Source: Verrucomicrobiota bacterium (GTDB lineage: Bacteria; Verrucomicrobiota; Verrucomicrobiia; Opitutales; Opitutaceae). Taken from it: DNA of 64,000 nt. The stretch covers positions 1 to 64,000 of the forward strand of contig JAEZUE010000103.1 of the NCBI GenBank assembly GCA_023443455.1. Reading direction: 5' to 3'. Both the position numbers and the translations under genes were made by a program. The notes below the pieces were generated by a model. It had not been told where the DNA came from, did not search any database, and saw nothing but the letters and a program-made list of their open reading frames with translations. This document shows, in pieces, positions 8,720 through 16,970 of the stretch; the first letter of the stretch is position 1; each line of letters opens with the position of its first letter.

Positions 8720-9946
8720 ATGCCTACCAAACACCACCTGCCACAATTGCTCCTGAACTCCGCCGCCGTCCTCGGCGTGCTCGCCTCCACGGCCCTCGCC
8801 GAACCCGCCACCTCGCTTGAGGAAGCCCTCACCGGCGGGAAAGTCTCCCTCAACGTCCGCGCCCGCTACGAGGGCGTCGACCAGACCGGCGTGAAGGACG
8901 CCGACGCCTTCACCCTGCGCACGCGTTTGGGCTACACCACCGCCGCGTATCAGGGTTTCAAGGCGTCCGTCGAGTTCGAGAACACCGCCTCCCCGAATGG
9001 CGACGGCTACAACCAGGCCGGCACCAACCCCGGCGGCGCGGGCAAGGCCGTCGTCGCCGACCCGACCGGCAGCGAGGTCAACCAGGCCTGGCTCAACTAC
9101 ACCACCGGCAAGACCTCGTTCACCGTCGGCCGCCAACGCCTCGCGCTCGACAACGCGCGCTTCGTGGGCGACGTCGGCTGGCGCCAGAACAACCAGACCT
9201 TCGACGCAGCCGTCCTGCAGGACAAGTCGCTCGACAAGCTCACGCTCACCTACGCGTACGTCGACCGTGTGAACCGCGTGTTCGGCAAGAAACACGCGCA
9301 GGGAGCGTGGCAGTCCGACTCGCACATCTTCAACGCCGCCTACGCCGGCCTGCCCTACGGCACCCTCACCGGCTACGTGTACCTGCTCGACTTCGACGCC
9401 CCCGCCGCCGCCAACAGCAACGCCACCTACGGCCTCTCGTTCGCCGGTGCGGCCAAGGTCTCGGACGACTTCAAGGTCACCTACCGCGCCGAATACGCGT
9501 GGCAGACCGACTACGCGGACAACTCCGCCAACTACTCGACCGACTACTACGCCCTCGAGGCCGGTCTCGCCCACAAGGTCGGCAGCCTGTCGCTCGGCTA
9601 CGAAGTGCTCGGTAGCGACAACAACGTCGGCTTCAAGACCCCGCTCGCCACGCTGCACGCCTTCAACGGTTGGGCCGATCTCTTCCTCGCCACGCCCGGC
9701 GCCGGTCTGCGCGACACCTACCTGAAGGTCGCCGCCAACCTTCCCGCGGAGTTCAAGCTGCTCGCGTTCTACCACAAGTTCGAGGCCGACCAGGGCGGCG
9801 CCGACTTCGGCGACGAGTTCGACGTGCAGCTCTCCCGCAAGCTGTACAAGAACGTGACCGGCACGCTCAAGTACGCCCACTTCGACAGCGACTCCACCCT
9901 GCCCAACGTCGAGAAATTCTGGGCCCAGATCGACTACACCTTCTGA
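8720..9946 (+). CDS. Outer-membrane porin, alginate-export-like beta barrel
   Basis: This 408-residue protein starts with a 27-residue signal peptide ending near ALAEPAT. The mature protein shows alternating polar and aromatic strands throughout (NVRARYEG, LRTRLGYTT, KLTLTYAYVDRV, YKNVTGTLKYAHF) and ends in QIDYTF, the terminal-aromatic pattern of outer-membrane barrels. It resembles porins found next to nitrate transporters and probably lets nitrate or another small anion through the outer membrane. The upstream in-frame extension is repeat DNA, so the ATG at 8720 is preferred. Confidence 0.78.
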   Translation: MPTKHHLPQLLLNSAAVLGVLASTALAEPATSLEEALTGGKVSLNVRARYEGVDQTGVKDADAFTLRTRLGYTTAAYQGFKASVEFENTASPNGDGYNQAGTNPGGAGKAVVADPTGSEVNQAWLNYTTGKTSFTVGRQRLALDNARFVGDVGWRQNNQTFDAAVLQDKSLDKLTLTYAYVDRVNRVFGKKHAQGAWQSDSHIFNAAYAGLPYGTLTGYVYLLDFDAPAAANSNATYGLSFAGAAKVSDDFKVTYRAEYAWQTDYADNSANYSTDYYALEAGLAHKVGSLSLGYEVLGSDNNVGFKTPLATLHAFNGWADLFLATPGAGLRDTYLKVAANLPAEFKLLAFYHKFEADQGGADFGDEFDVQLSRKLYKNVTGTLKYAHFDSDSTLPNVEKFWAQIDYTF

Positions 9947-10154
9947 CACTGAAACGTGGCGATGCTCGTGAGAGCAGCGATCCCCGCCCGCCGTTGTCTC
10001 CCGCCCGTCCCGGCCCTGCGCCGTGGCGGGCGTTTCCGTCGTAGCGGGGTTCTTCAGACCGCGTTCCGACCGATGCAGGCGCGCGACTCCGCTCTTGCGC
10101 CGCCAATCCGGGCAGGGACGACGGAATCGGCCTGATCGAGGCCGGCCCAATCCA

Positions 10155-10547
10155 ATGAGACCCAAGATGGTCATTCCCATGCTCGTGTGCCAGGACGCCG
10201 GCAAAGAGGTGGCCTTCTGCAAAGCGGCCTTCGGAGCCGAAGTGCTTTCGTGCCGCGAAGGGAGCGATGCCACCGTACTTCACGCGACGCTGATGGTGAA
10301 CGGAGCGTTGATCATGGTTCACGACGTTTCCGCGCATCTCTCGAGCCGCGCACCCGAACGGGATGGCAGCTCACCGGTCGTGATCTACCTATACGGCGAA
10401 GACGTGGATCCGGTGATCGGCCGAGCAGTCGACGCGGGCGCGACGGTGCTGATGCCTGCTCAGGATCAGGCTTGGGGCGACCGAGTCGGACGAATCGTCG
10501 ATCCACAGGGGCACGTGTGGAACATTGCTTGCCGGATCGAGGGCTAA
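10155..10547 (+). CDS. VOC-superfamily (glyoxalase/PhnB-like) protein
   Basis: This 130-residue protein has the PhnB-like pattern: MVIPMLVCQDAGKEVAFCKAAFGAE at the N terminus (given here only as the segment near residues 5-29), MVNGALIMVHD in the middle, and the terminal DPQGHVWNIA typical of PhnB and other VOC proteins. It is cytoplasmic and probably a small metal-dependent or degenerate VOC domain. No substrate can be inferred. It stands alone between the porin and an acetyltransferase gene. Confidence 0.75.
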   Translation: MRPKMVIPMLVCQDAGKEVAFCKAAFGAEVLSCREGSDATVLHATLMVNGALIMVHDVSAHLSSRAPERDGSSPVVIYLYGEDVDPVIGRAVDAGATVLMPAQDQAWGDRVGRIVDPQGHVWNIACRIEG

Positions 10548-10604
10548 ACAGAGCCGCGCTCCTCCGCGATTGTTCCGTTCCTGCTCCTCGGTCACCTTCT
10601 CCTC

Positions 10605-11015
10605 ATGCCGATCACCTACTCCGCCGACCGAACCATCACCGTCGAGCAGTTCGTCGGCGTCCTCCAGCGCACCAGTCTGGGAGTGCGCCGCCCCCTGAAC
10701 GACCCCACTCGCATCACGGCCATGCTCGCGCATGCCGACCTGCTCTGCACTGCATGGGATGGCGACATTCTCGTCGGCGTCGCCCGTTCGGTGACCGATT
10801 TTGTCTACTGCTGCTACCTTTCCGATCTCGCCGTGGATGAAAACTACCAGCGACACGGCATCGGCCGCGAACTGCTCCGGCTCACCCAGAGCCGGCTCCA
10901 CCCCGCGGCCAACCTCATCCTCCTGGCCGCACCCGCGGCCCGGGACTACTACCCACACATCGGGATGGCCCGGCACGACTCGGCCTGGATCGCACCGGCC
11001 AGCCAGCGGCTTTGA
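10605..11015 (+). CDS. GNAT-family N-acetyltransferase
   Basis: This 136-residue protein has the acetyl-CoA-binding core of GNAT enzymes: the strand LSDLAVDENYQRHGIGREL carries the Q/RxxGxG/A motif (QRHGIG) near residues 84-89. The N-terminal strands and the VGVARS turn are also typical. Its substrate is unknown. It has its own short upstream gap and may be transcribed alone. Confidence 0.8.
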   Translation: MPITYSADRTITVEQFVGVLQRTSLGVRRPLNDPTRITAMLAHADLLCTAWDGDILVGVARSVTDFVYCCYLSDLAVDENYQRHGIGRELLRLTQSRLHPAANLILLAAPAARDYYPHIGMARHDSAWIAPASQRL

Positions 11016-11050
11016 GGTTCGCCGGGCCTGCGCGCGGCCGGGGTTTGCGA

Positions 11051-11080
11051 TGAACACCGTTCATCGTTTCACGTGAAAAC
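11051..11080. promoter_or_regulatory. parS-like palindrome and adjacent inverted repeat upstream of nirA
   Basis: TGAAC-ACC-GTTCA (11051-11063) is a perfect inverted repeat. Right after it lies CGTTTCACGTGAAAAC (11065-11080), containing the perfect 12-bp palindrome TTTCACGTGAAA. It matches the ParB site parS (TGTTTCACGTGAAACA) at 13 of 16 positions, including the whole core. It could be a chromosomal parS or an operator for the nirA gene that starts 64 bases downstream. Confidence 0.5.
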
Positions 11081-11143
11081 ATTCACGTTGTTTCTCCGGC
11101 CACCACCCCGTCCCGGCACCGGCGCTGCTGATTGACGGGCATC

Positions 11144-12970
11144 GTGAACGACTCGCCACTTGCCACCGCGCCCTTCTCCGCCGCCCAAAAAGAATACCTG
11201 CAAGGCTTCTTCGCCGGCGCGATGATGTCGGCGCCGTTCGTCGGGCACACCGCCTCGGGCCTGCTCACCGGCTCGGCCGCCACCGCCACGACCGGCAACC
11301 TCGGCGCCACCGGAGCCGGGACGGACACAGAGGAGGAAACGGTTTTTGGCACACCGCTCTCCGAACTTTCCAAGCCGGAGCGCTGGAAGCATGAGCAGAA
11401 CGGCCTCGACGTGTGGGACAAACTCGTCGCCCACGCCGCGCTCAACAAGGCGCCCGACGATCCCGACAACTTCCGCTTCCGCTACTTCGGCCTGTTCCAT
11501 GTCGCGCCCGCCCAGGACAGTTTCATGGTGCGCCTGCGCATCCCGGCCGGCGACGTGACCTCGCACCAACTGCGCGGCCTGGCCGATCTCGCAGCCGATC
11601 TCGGCAACGGCTTCGCCGACGTCACCACCCGCGCCAACTTCCAGCTCCGCGAGTTCAAGCCCAAGCACATCGTCGACGTGCTCACGCGTATCCAGGACCT
11701 CGGCCTGAGCTCGCGCGGGTCCGGCGCCGACAACATCCGCAACATCACCGCCACGCCGACCTCCGGTTTCGACCGCGACGAACTCATCGACGTGCGCCCC
11801 TACGCCAAGGCGCTCTCGCACTACATCCTCAACCACCGCGACCTCTTCGGCCTGCCGCGCAAATTCAACATCGCGCTCGATTCGGGCGGCTCGATCTCCG
11901 CCGCGGCCGACACCAACGACATCGGCTTCTTCGCCGTGCGCGTCACCGAGAAATCCCTCGCCGCCGCGACGCCCCCACTCCCTTCCACCCCCACTCCCTC
12001 ACTCCCTCCCCCCGGCATCTACTTCCGCGTCGAGCTCGGCGGCATCTCGGGCCACGGCGATTTCGCCCGTGACACCGGATTGCTGCTGGCGCCGGACGAA
12101 CTCGTGGCCGTCGCCGCCGCGATGGTACGTGTCTTCCGCGACCACGCCGACCGCACCGACCGCAAGCGCGCCCGCCTCAAGTACCTGCTCGAAAAATGGG
12201 GCTTCGAGAAGTTCATCGAGGAGACGGGCAAGCGCCTCGCCTTCCCGCTGCGCCGCCTGCCGCGCGAGGCCTGCGAGCCGCGCCATCCATTACTCAAGCA
12301 CGGTCACCTCGGCGTCTACCGGCAGTCGCAACCGGGCCTCTGCTACATCGGGGTCGGCGTGCCGGTGGGCCGCCTCTCCGCCAAGCAGCTCCGTTCGATC
12401 GCCGGTCTCGCCGACCAATACGGCAGTGGCGAAGTCCGCCTCACGGTCTGGCAAAACCTGCTCATCCCGCACGTACCTGAAGGTTACGTACCCGCGGTCG
12501 AACGCGCGATCCGCCACCTTGGCCTCTACACCGAGTCGACCACCACCGCCGGCTGCGTGATCGCGTGCACGGGCAACAAGGGTTGCAAGTACTCCTCGGC
12601 CGACACCAAGGGCCACGCCGTCGCGCTCGCCCGCCATCTCGCCAAGCACGGGCCTTCGACCGACTTCCCGGTCAACATCCACCTCACCGGCTGCCCGAAC
12701 TCCTGCGCCCAGCACTACTGCGGCGACATCGGCGGCATCTCCACGAAACTCGCCGACGGCCGCGAGGGCTACCACCTCGTGATCGGTGGCGGCATGGGCG
12801 ACGAACAGGGCATCGCGCGCGAGCTGTTCCGCGGCGTTGCCGCCGAGGAGTTGCACACGCTCGTCCCAAAGATCCTCGCGACCTACCAGGCCAACCACAC
12901 CCCGGGCGAAACCTTCGTGCAATGGGCCCGCCGCCACTCCGTGAAAGAGCTCCAAGAGAAGCTCTCGTGA
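11144..12970 (+). CDS. nirA: Siroheme nitrite reductase (NirA / sulfite reductase hemoprotein family)
   Basis: This is a 608-residue siroheme and 4Fe-4S reductase with two nitrite/sulfite reductase ferredoxin-like half domains. The cluster and siroheme ligands are visible as CTGNKGC (Cx5C) and GCPNSC (Cx3C) near residues 470-520, followed by AQHYCGDIG as in NirA. It should reduce nitrite to ammonium with six electrons. I prefer the GTG at 11144 over the TTG at 11132. An N-terminal FSAAQKEYLQGFFAG segment recurs in the flavoprotein encoded next, which suggests a docking motif. A Pro/Ser/Thr run near residues 277-290 is an in-frame repeat insertion. Confidence 0.88.
   Translation: MNDSPLATAPFSAAQKEYLQGFFAGAMMSAPFVGHTASGLLTGSAATATTGNLGATGAGTDTEEETVFGTPLSELSKPERWKHEQNGLDVWDKLVAHAALNKAPDDPDNFRFRYFGLFHVAPAQDSFMVRLRIPAGDVTSHQLRGLADLAADLGNGFADVTTRANFQLREFKPKHIVDVLTRIQDLGLSSRGSGADNIRNITATPTSGFDRDELIDVRPYAKALSHYILNHRDLFGLPRKFNIALDSGGSISAAADTNDIGFFAVRVTEKSLAAATPPLPSTPTPSLPPPGIYFRVELGGISGHGDFARDTGLLLAPDELVAVAAAMVRVFRDHADRTDRKRARLKYLLEKWGFEKFIEETGKRLAFPLRRLPREACEPRHPLLKHGHLGVYRQSQPGLCYIGVGVPVGRLSAKQLRSIAGLADQYGSGEVRLTVWQNLLIPHVPEGYVPAVERAIRHLGLYTESTTTAGCVIACTGNKGCKYSSADTKGHAVALARHLAKHGPSTDFPVNIHLTGCPNSCAQHYCGDIGGISTKLADGREGYHLVIGGGMGDEQGIARELFRGVAAEELHTLVPKILATYQANHTPGETFVQWARRHSVKELQEKLS
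11971..12013. repeat. In-frame CCCACTCCCT low-complexity repeat inside nirA
   Basis: A CT/CA-rich run built from variants of CCCACTCCCTC sits inside nirA and encodes a Pro-Ser-Thr stretch (PPLPSTPTPSLPPP). It interrupts an otherwise normal domain between a KSLAAA helix and GIYFRVELGG strand. It keeps the frame open. Confidence 0.6.
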
Positions 12971-13048
12971 AACCGGAACTCGGAGACCGGATACCGAAAA
13001 CTCCGAGCGCCGAATCCGAACCGCACAAACCCGCCCATCCCTTCGGCC

Positions 13049-13087
13049 TCCGCCCAATCGCAAATCGGCAATCCGAAATCGAAAATG
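13049..13087. repeat. 39-bp dispersed repeat supplying the flavoprotein start codon
   Basis: This 39-bp segment matches 15161-15199 at 38 of 39 positions. It ends in AAATCGAAAATG, and that ATG is the start codon of the flavoprotein gene. The second copy lies inside the coding region of the DmsBC gene. Confidence 0.75.
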
Positions 13088-14830
13088 TCCACCGCCATTC
13101 CCTTCCTGCCCGACAACGCGCCGTTCACGCCCGAGCAACGCGCCTGGCTCAACGGTTTCCTCGCCGGCATCTTCAGCCGCCACCCGTCCGGCGCCCAACT
13201 TCCAAATTCCAACTCCCAACTTCCTCGTCCGCTGCTCATCGCCTTCGGTTCCCAGACCGGCACCTGCGAGGGCCTCGCCAAGAAGGCCGCGAAGGAGGCG
13301 AAGAAACGCGGCTTCGCCCCGACGATTCGCGACCTCGCTGAGGTCCCCCTCGCCACGCTCGCCCAGACCGGCGCCGCCCTGATCCTCACCTCGACCTACG
13401 GCGAGGGCGAACCGCCCGACAATGCCAAGCTCTTCCACGCCGCGCTCGCCAAACCCGATGCCCCGCGCCTGGAGAACCTCCACTTTAGCGTGCTCGCCGT
13501 CGGCGACCGCAACTACGCGAAGTTCTGCCAATGCGGGAAGGACTTCGACACCCGCCTCGCCGCCCTCGGCGCGAAACGCGTCGCACCCGTGGCCGAATGC
13601 GAACTCGGCAACGCCGCAACCTTCACCGCCTGGCTCGACGCCGCCCTTGATGCGATGCCGAAGACGGCTGCCGCCGAACCATCGCCTCTCTCCGAGGCAC
13701 AACCCGCGCTCGGAGATGACGAGGGCGAAGCCGAGCCGAAGTTCCATCGCGAGAATCCGTTCCCGGCTCCGGTGCTCACCGTCCGCCGGCTCAGCGCCTT
13801 CGGTTCCGCCAAGGAGGTCAACCACGTCGAGTTCTCCCTCGAGGGTTCGGATTTGTCCTATGAGGCTGGCGACGCGCTCGGGGTCGTCCCGTGCAACGAT
13901 CCGGAACTCGTCGCCGAAATCCTCGCCCTGCTCGGGGCCGACGGCGAGGAGGCCGTCGCCACGCCGGTGGGCGAGCGCCCATTGCGCACCGCCCTGCACG
14001 AACACTTCGACCTCGGCAAACCGTCGCCGGAGCTGCTCTCGGCTCTTGGAGTCGACGCGGCCACCGCCCCCCACCACGTGATCGACGTCCTCGCCGCGGC
14101 GCCCGCTTCTGAAATCTCAAATCTCAAATCGCAGATCACAATTTCACCGGCCGCTTTCGCCGCCGCGCTTCGTCCGCTCCAACCGCGCCTGTACTCGATC
14201 TCGTCGTCACCGAAATCCCATGCCGGCCAGGTTCACTTGACCGTTGGGGCCGTGCGCTACGAACTCGGCGGCCGCGCCCGCAAAGGCGTCGCCTCGACCT
14301 TCTTGGCCGAGCGTGCCCTAACCGCGGGTACAGTCGGGGTCTATGTACACTCGAACAAAGGCTTCCGCCCGCCGACACACGGCGACACGCCGATGATCAT
14401 GGTCGGCCCGGGCACCGGTATCGCGCCGTTCCGCGCCTTCCTGCACGAGCGCCGTGCCACCGGCGCGACCGGCAAGAACTGGCTGTTCTTCGGCGACCAG
14501 AAGGAGGCCACGGACTTCCTCTATCGCGACGAGCTGCTCGCCCTGCGCGCCGACGGTTTTCTCACCCAGCTCGATCTCGCCTGGTCGCGCGAACAGTCCG
14601 CCAAGGTCTACGTGCAGAACCGCATGCTCGAAAATGCCACCGAACTCTGGGCCTGGCTCGAGTCCGGCGCGCACTTCTACGTCTGCGGCGACGCCAACCG
14701 CATGGCCAAGGACGTGCACGCTGCGTTGCTCAAGATCGTCGAGACCGCCGGAGGCAAGAGCGCCGACGACGCCGCGGAGTACGTCGCCGCCCTCCAAGCC
14801 GCCAAACGCTACCAACGCGATGTGTACTAG
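13085..14830 (+). CDS. CysJ-like diflavin reductase partner of nitrite reductase
   Basis: This 581-residue protein has an N-terminal flavodoxin domain (FGSQTGTCEGLA near residue 53, TYGEGEPPDN, AVGDRNYAKF), then an FAD-binding domain (QPRLYSISSS) and an NADPH-binding domain (MVGPGTGIAPFRAFL, FFGDQ, YVCGDANRMA), ending in the family's QRDVY. It is organised like sulfite reductase alpha subunit and should pass NADPH electrons to NirA, encoded just upstream. An N-terminal FTPEQRAWLNGFLAG copy of the NirA motif supports pairing. Two short repeats are inserted in frame, near residues 38-47 and 341-353. Confidence 0.88.
   Translation: MSTAIPFLPDNAPFTPEQRAWLNGFLAGIFSRHPSGAQLPNSNSQLPRPLLIAFGSQTGTCEGLAKKAAKEAKKRGFAPTIRDLAEVPLATLAQTGAALILTSTYGEGEPPDNAKLFHAALAKPDAPRLENLHFSVLAVGDRNYAKFCQCGKDFDTRLAALGAKRVAPVAECELGNAATFTAWLDAALDAMPKTAAAEPSPLSEAQPALGDDEGEAEPKFHRENPFPAPVLTVRRLSAFGSAKEVNHVEFSLEGSDLSYEAGDALGVVPCNDPELVAEILALLGADGEEAVATPVGERPLRTALHEHFDLGKPSPELLSALGVDAATAPHHVIDVLAAAPASEISNLKSQITISPAAFAAALRPLQPRLYSISSSPKSHAGQVHLTVGAVRYELGGRARKGVASTFLAERALTAGTVGVYVHSNKGFRPPTHGDTPMIMVGPGTGIAPFRAFLHERRATGATGKNWLFFGDQKEATDFLYRDELLALRADGFLTQLDLAWSREQSAKVYVQNRMLENATELWAWLESGAHFYVCGDANRMAKDVHAALLKIVETAGGKSADDAAEYVAALQAAKRYQRDVY
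13196..13225. repeat. In-frame TTCCAACTCCC-type repeat in the flavoprotein gene
   Basis: The run CAACTTCCAAATTCCAACT and its continuation encode QLPNSNSQLP between the N-terminal docking segment and the flavodoxin domain. It is AT-richer than the flanks. Confidence 0.5.
14106..14144. repeat. In-frame AAATCTCAAATCTC repeat in the flavoprotein gene
   Basis: A tract made of TCTGAAATCTC and AAATCTCAAATC units encodes SEISNLKSQI in the FAD domain, where family members have a short loop. Its composition is much more AT-rich than the surrounding gene. Confidence 0.6.
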
Positions 14831-15028
14831 CCGCGAAAGTACCGACGGTCGGTCGGGCTCTGGTCGCCTGCGGCGCCGCCTCTGGCGGGCAAACTTCACG
14901 CGCCGCCACCTCCCTCGCCGTGGCGCGCGCCTTCAGGCCGCGATCCTCACCCCTCTCACGTGCCGCCCCTCCGTTGGTAGGTTGGGCTTCACGCCCGACA
15001 TGCCGTCCTCCGCCGTTCTCCCCCACTC

Positions 15029-16858
15029 ATGAACGCGCCCCGCCCGACCGTCCGTCCCGCGACCGACGCCGACGTCAACCGTCTGCTCGCCGAACTGCTC
15101 GGCGAACAGCAGCGGCTCGCCACGCCGGTGGTCCACGCCAGCGCCACCTTCGATGTGGCGTCCGCCCAATCGGAAATCGGCAATCCGAAATCGAAAATGT
15201 TCCGCGATCTGATCCCCCTCTCCGCCCCCGGCCCCGGCGAACAATACGCGTTCGAGGTCGACCTCGACGCCTGCTCCGGTTGCAAGGCCTGTGTCTCCGC
15301 CTGCCATGCGCTCAACGGCCTCGACGAGACCGAGTCTTGGCGCGACGTCGGTCTGCTCGTCGCCGCCGACGACAACCCGTGGCAGCAGACCGTCACCACC
15401 GCCTGTCACCATTGTTCGGAGCCTGCCTGCCTGCTCGGCTGTCCCGTGATCGCCTACGAGAAGGACCCGCTCACCGGCATCGTCAAACACCTCGACGACC
15501 AATGCATCGGCTGTAGCTACTGCGTGCTGAAGTGCCCGTACGACGTACCGAAGTTCAACGCCCGCCTCGGCATCGTGCGCAAGTGCGACATGTGCCAGCA
15601 ACGCCTCGCCGTCGGCGAGGCCCCCGCCTGCGCCCAGGCCTGCCCGACCCAGGCGATCCGCATCGTGACGGTGGACACCGGTGATGCCGTTTCCGCTGGA
15701 GGGCGGCGCTCCGTCGCCGCCGTTTCCACAGCCACCGGCGCCGACAAAGCGGCGCCCTCCAGCAGGCCAACCGATCCCCCCTGCGGCTGCGGCGGTTCCT
15801 GCGGCTGCGATTCCGCCCAGATTGCTCCCGGCCGTGGCGCTGCTCGCCAGAGCAGCGATCCGTCCGCCCCCCATCACCCATCGCCCATCCCCCATCATCC
15901 ATCTTCCTTCTCGTCCTTCCTCCCCGCCGCGCCCGATCCCGCCTACACGCGGCCGACGACGCGCTACGTGTCGGCCCGTGGTCTGCCGCCGCATATCCGC
16001 GCCGCGGATGCTTCCGATCTCCGCGTCCAGCCTGCGCATTGGCCGCTGGTGTTCATGCTCACGCTCACCCAACTCGGCGTCGGCCTGCTCGCCACCGCCC
16101 CGATCTTCGAACTCCCGGTTCCGCTCACCCCGGAGGGCCCCTTCACTCCCTCCGTGCTCCTCGACTATTGGTCGGCCACCACCCCGGATGCGCCCCTCCG
16201 GAGTCTTGTCACGTATTACGTGACAAGTGCCGCGGGGCCCACGGCGTTGGTGGCCGGGCTCGCACTGCTCTTCGCCGGGCTGGGGGCGAGCGTGCTGCAC
16301 TTGGGAAAACCGCTGCGCGCGTGGCGGTTCTTTCTCGGTCTGCGCACCTCGTGGCTGAGCCGCGAGATCCTCGCCTTCTCCGCTTTCGCGCCGCTGGCCG
16401 CGGCGACACTTCTGCTGCCCGACTCCTTCCTCCTGCGCGCCGCGGTCGTCGCCGGCGGACTCGCCGCGGTGTTCTGCTCGGCGATGATCTACATCGACAC
16501 ACGGCGGCGGTTCTGGGCTCCGGCAGCCACGGGTGTCCGCTTCTTCGGCACAGCGTTGGTCGGCGCACTCGCGCTCGCGCACCCGCTCGCCGGGGCCGGG
16601 GTCCTGCTGGCCAAACTGCTCTTCGAGGGCGGGCAACTCGTAGGTCCGTCGATTTCGGCACGCCTCCAGCGCGGACCGCTCCGCGCCCTCACGGCCACGC
16701 GTTTCGCGCTCGGCCTCGCCGCGATCCTCGCCCTGGCGCTCGGCGCACCGACGTGGCTTGTCCTACCATTGCTCGCGCTCGGCGAACTGGCCGAGCGCGC
16801 CGTGTTCTTCTCCGCCACCGATTCCCCGAAAATGCCCGGCAACCCCGCGTCCGCATGA
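15029..16858 (+). CDS. DmsB-DmsC fusion: 4Fe-4S electron-transfer plus membrane anchor subunit
   Basis: This 609-residue protein joins an NrfC/DmsB-type ferredoxin domain to a DmsC-type anchor. The first part has four cysteine groups (CSGCKACVSAC, CHHCSEPACLLGC, CIGCSYCVLKC, CDMCQQ and CAQACP), enough for four clusters. The second part, after about residue 335, has roughly eight hydrophobic helices. It should connect quinol or a cytoplasmic donor to the nitrate reductase encoded next. The linker (residues about 220-300) is built from inserted repeats and includes a CGCGGSCGC stretch. The N terminus carries another 39-bp repeat in frame, so the ATG at 15197 is an alternative start, but the upstream part looks like real protein. 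Confidence 0.82.
   Translation: MNAPRPTVRPATDADVNRLLAELLGEQQRLATPVVHASATFDVASAQSEIGNPKSKMFRDLIPLSAPGPGEQYAFEVDLDACSGCKACVSACHALNGLDETESWRDVGLLVAADDNPWQQTVTTACHHCSEPACLLGCPVIAYEKDPLTGIVKHLDDQCIGCSYCVLKCPYDVPKFNARLGIVRKCDMCQQRLAVGEAPACAQACPTQAIRIVTVDTGDAVSAGGRRSVAAVSTATGADKAAPSSRPTDPPCGCGGSCGCDSAQIAPGRGAARQSSDPSAPHHPSPIPHHPSSFSSFLPAAPDPAYTRPTTRYVSARGLPPHIRAADASDLRVQPAHWPLVFMLTLTQLGVGLLATAPIFELPVPLTPEGPFTPSVLLDYWSATTPDAPLRSLVTYYVTSAAGPTALVAGLALLFAGLGASVLHLGKPLRAWRFFLGLRTSWLSREILAFSAFAPLAAATLLLPDSFLLRAAVVAGGLAAVFCSAMIYIDTRRRFWAPAATGVRFFGTALVGALALAHPLAGAGVLLAKLLFEGGQLVGPSISARLQRGPLRALTATRFALGLAAILALALGAPTWLVLPLLALGELAERAVFFSATDSPKMPGNPASA
15161..15199. repeat. Second copy of the 39-bp repeat, in frame inside the DmsBC gene
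   Basis: It is 38/39 identical to 13049-13087, including the terminal ATG. It encodes SAQSEIGNPKSKM between the N-terminal helix and the first ferredoxin motif. Here the ATG is an internal methionine codon rather than the start. Confidence 0.75.
15693..15766. repeat. In-frame inverted repeat (GGAGGGCGGCGC) in the DmsBC linker
   Basis: CTGGAGGGCGGCGCTCCGTC on the left pairs with GGCGCCGACAAAGCGGCGCC plus CTCCAG on the right, separated by about 20 bases. It forms a REP-like palindrome inside the coding sequence at the B/C fusion junction. Confidence 0.6.
15832..15908. repeat. In-frame CGTGGCGCTGCTCG and CCCATCACCCAT repeats in the DmsBC linker
   Basis: The first part matches the GTGGCG...AGAGCAGCGATCC element also present near 8451 and 9956. 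The second part is a CCCATCACCCATCGCCCATC run encoding HHPSPIPHHPSS. Both keep the reading frame open between the ferredoxin and anchor domains. Confidence 0.6.
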
Positions 16859-16880
16859 AGCGCGCTGAACCTGTCCGAAA

Positions 16881-16950
16881 TGGTGGGTCAGGCTTTTCGC
16901 CCGACAGCGTGAAGCGCCTCCGGATGGCGGGCGTAAAGCCCGCCCCACCA
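16881..16950. repeat. REP-like inverted repeat between the DmsBC gene and nasA
   Basis: TGGTGGGTCAGGCTTTTCGC near 16881 pairs imperfectly with GGCGGGCGTAAAGCCCGCCC and CACCA near 16925-16950. A related TTGGTAGGTTGGGCTTCACG copy lies at 14981-15003 before the DmsBC gene. Confidence 0.6.
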
Positions 16951-16970
16951 TCAAACCTCCCGACCCAGCC

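Noticed and set aside
14933..16636. Long minus-strand frame over the DmsBC gene
   Set aside because: It lacks any domain and is antisense to a protein with four clear 4Fe-4S motif groups.
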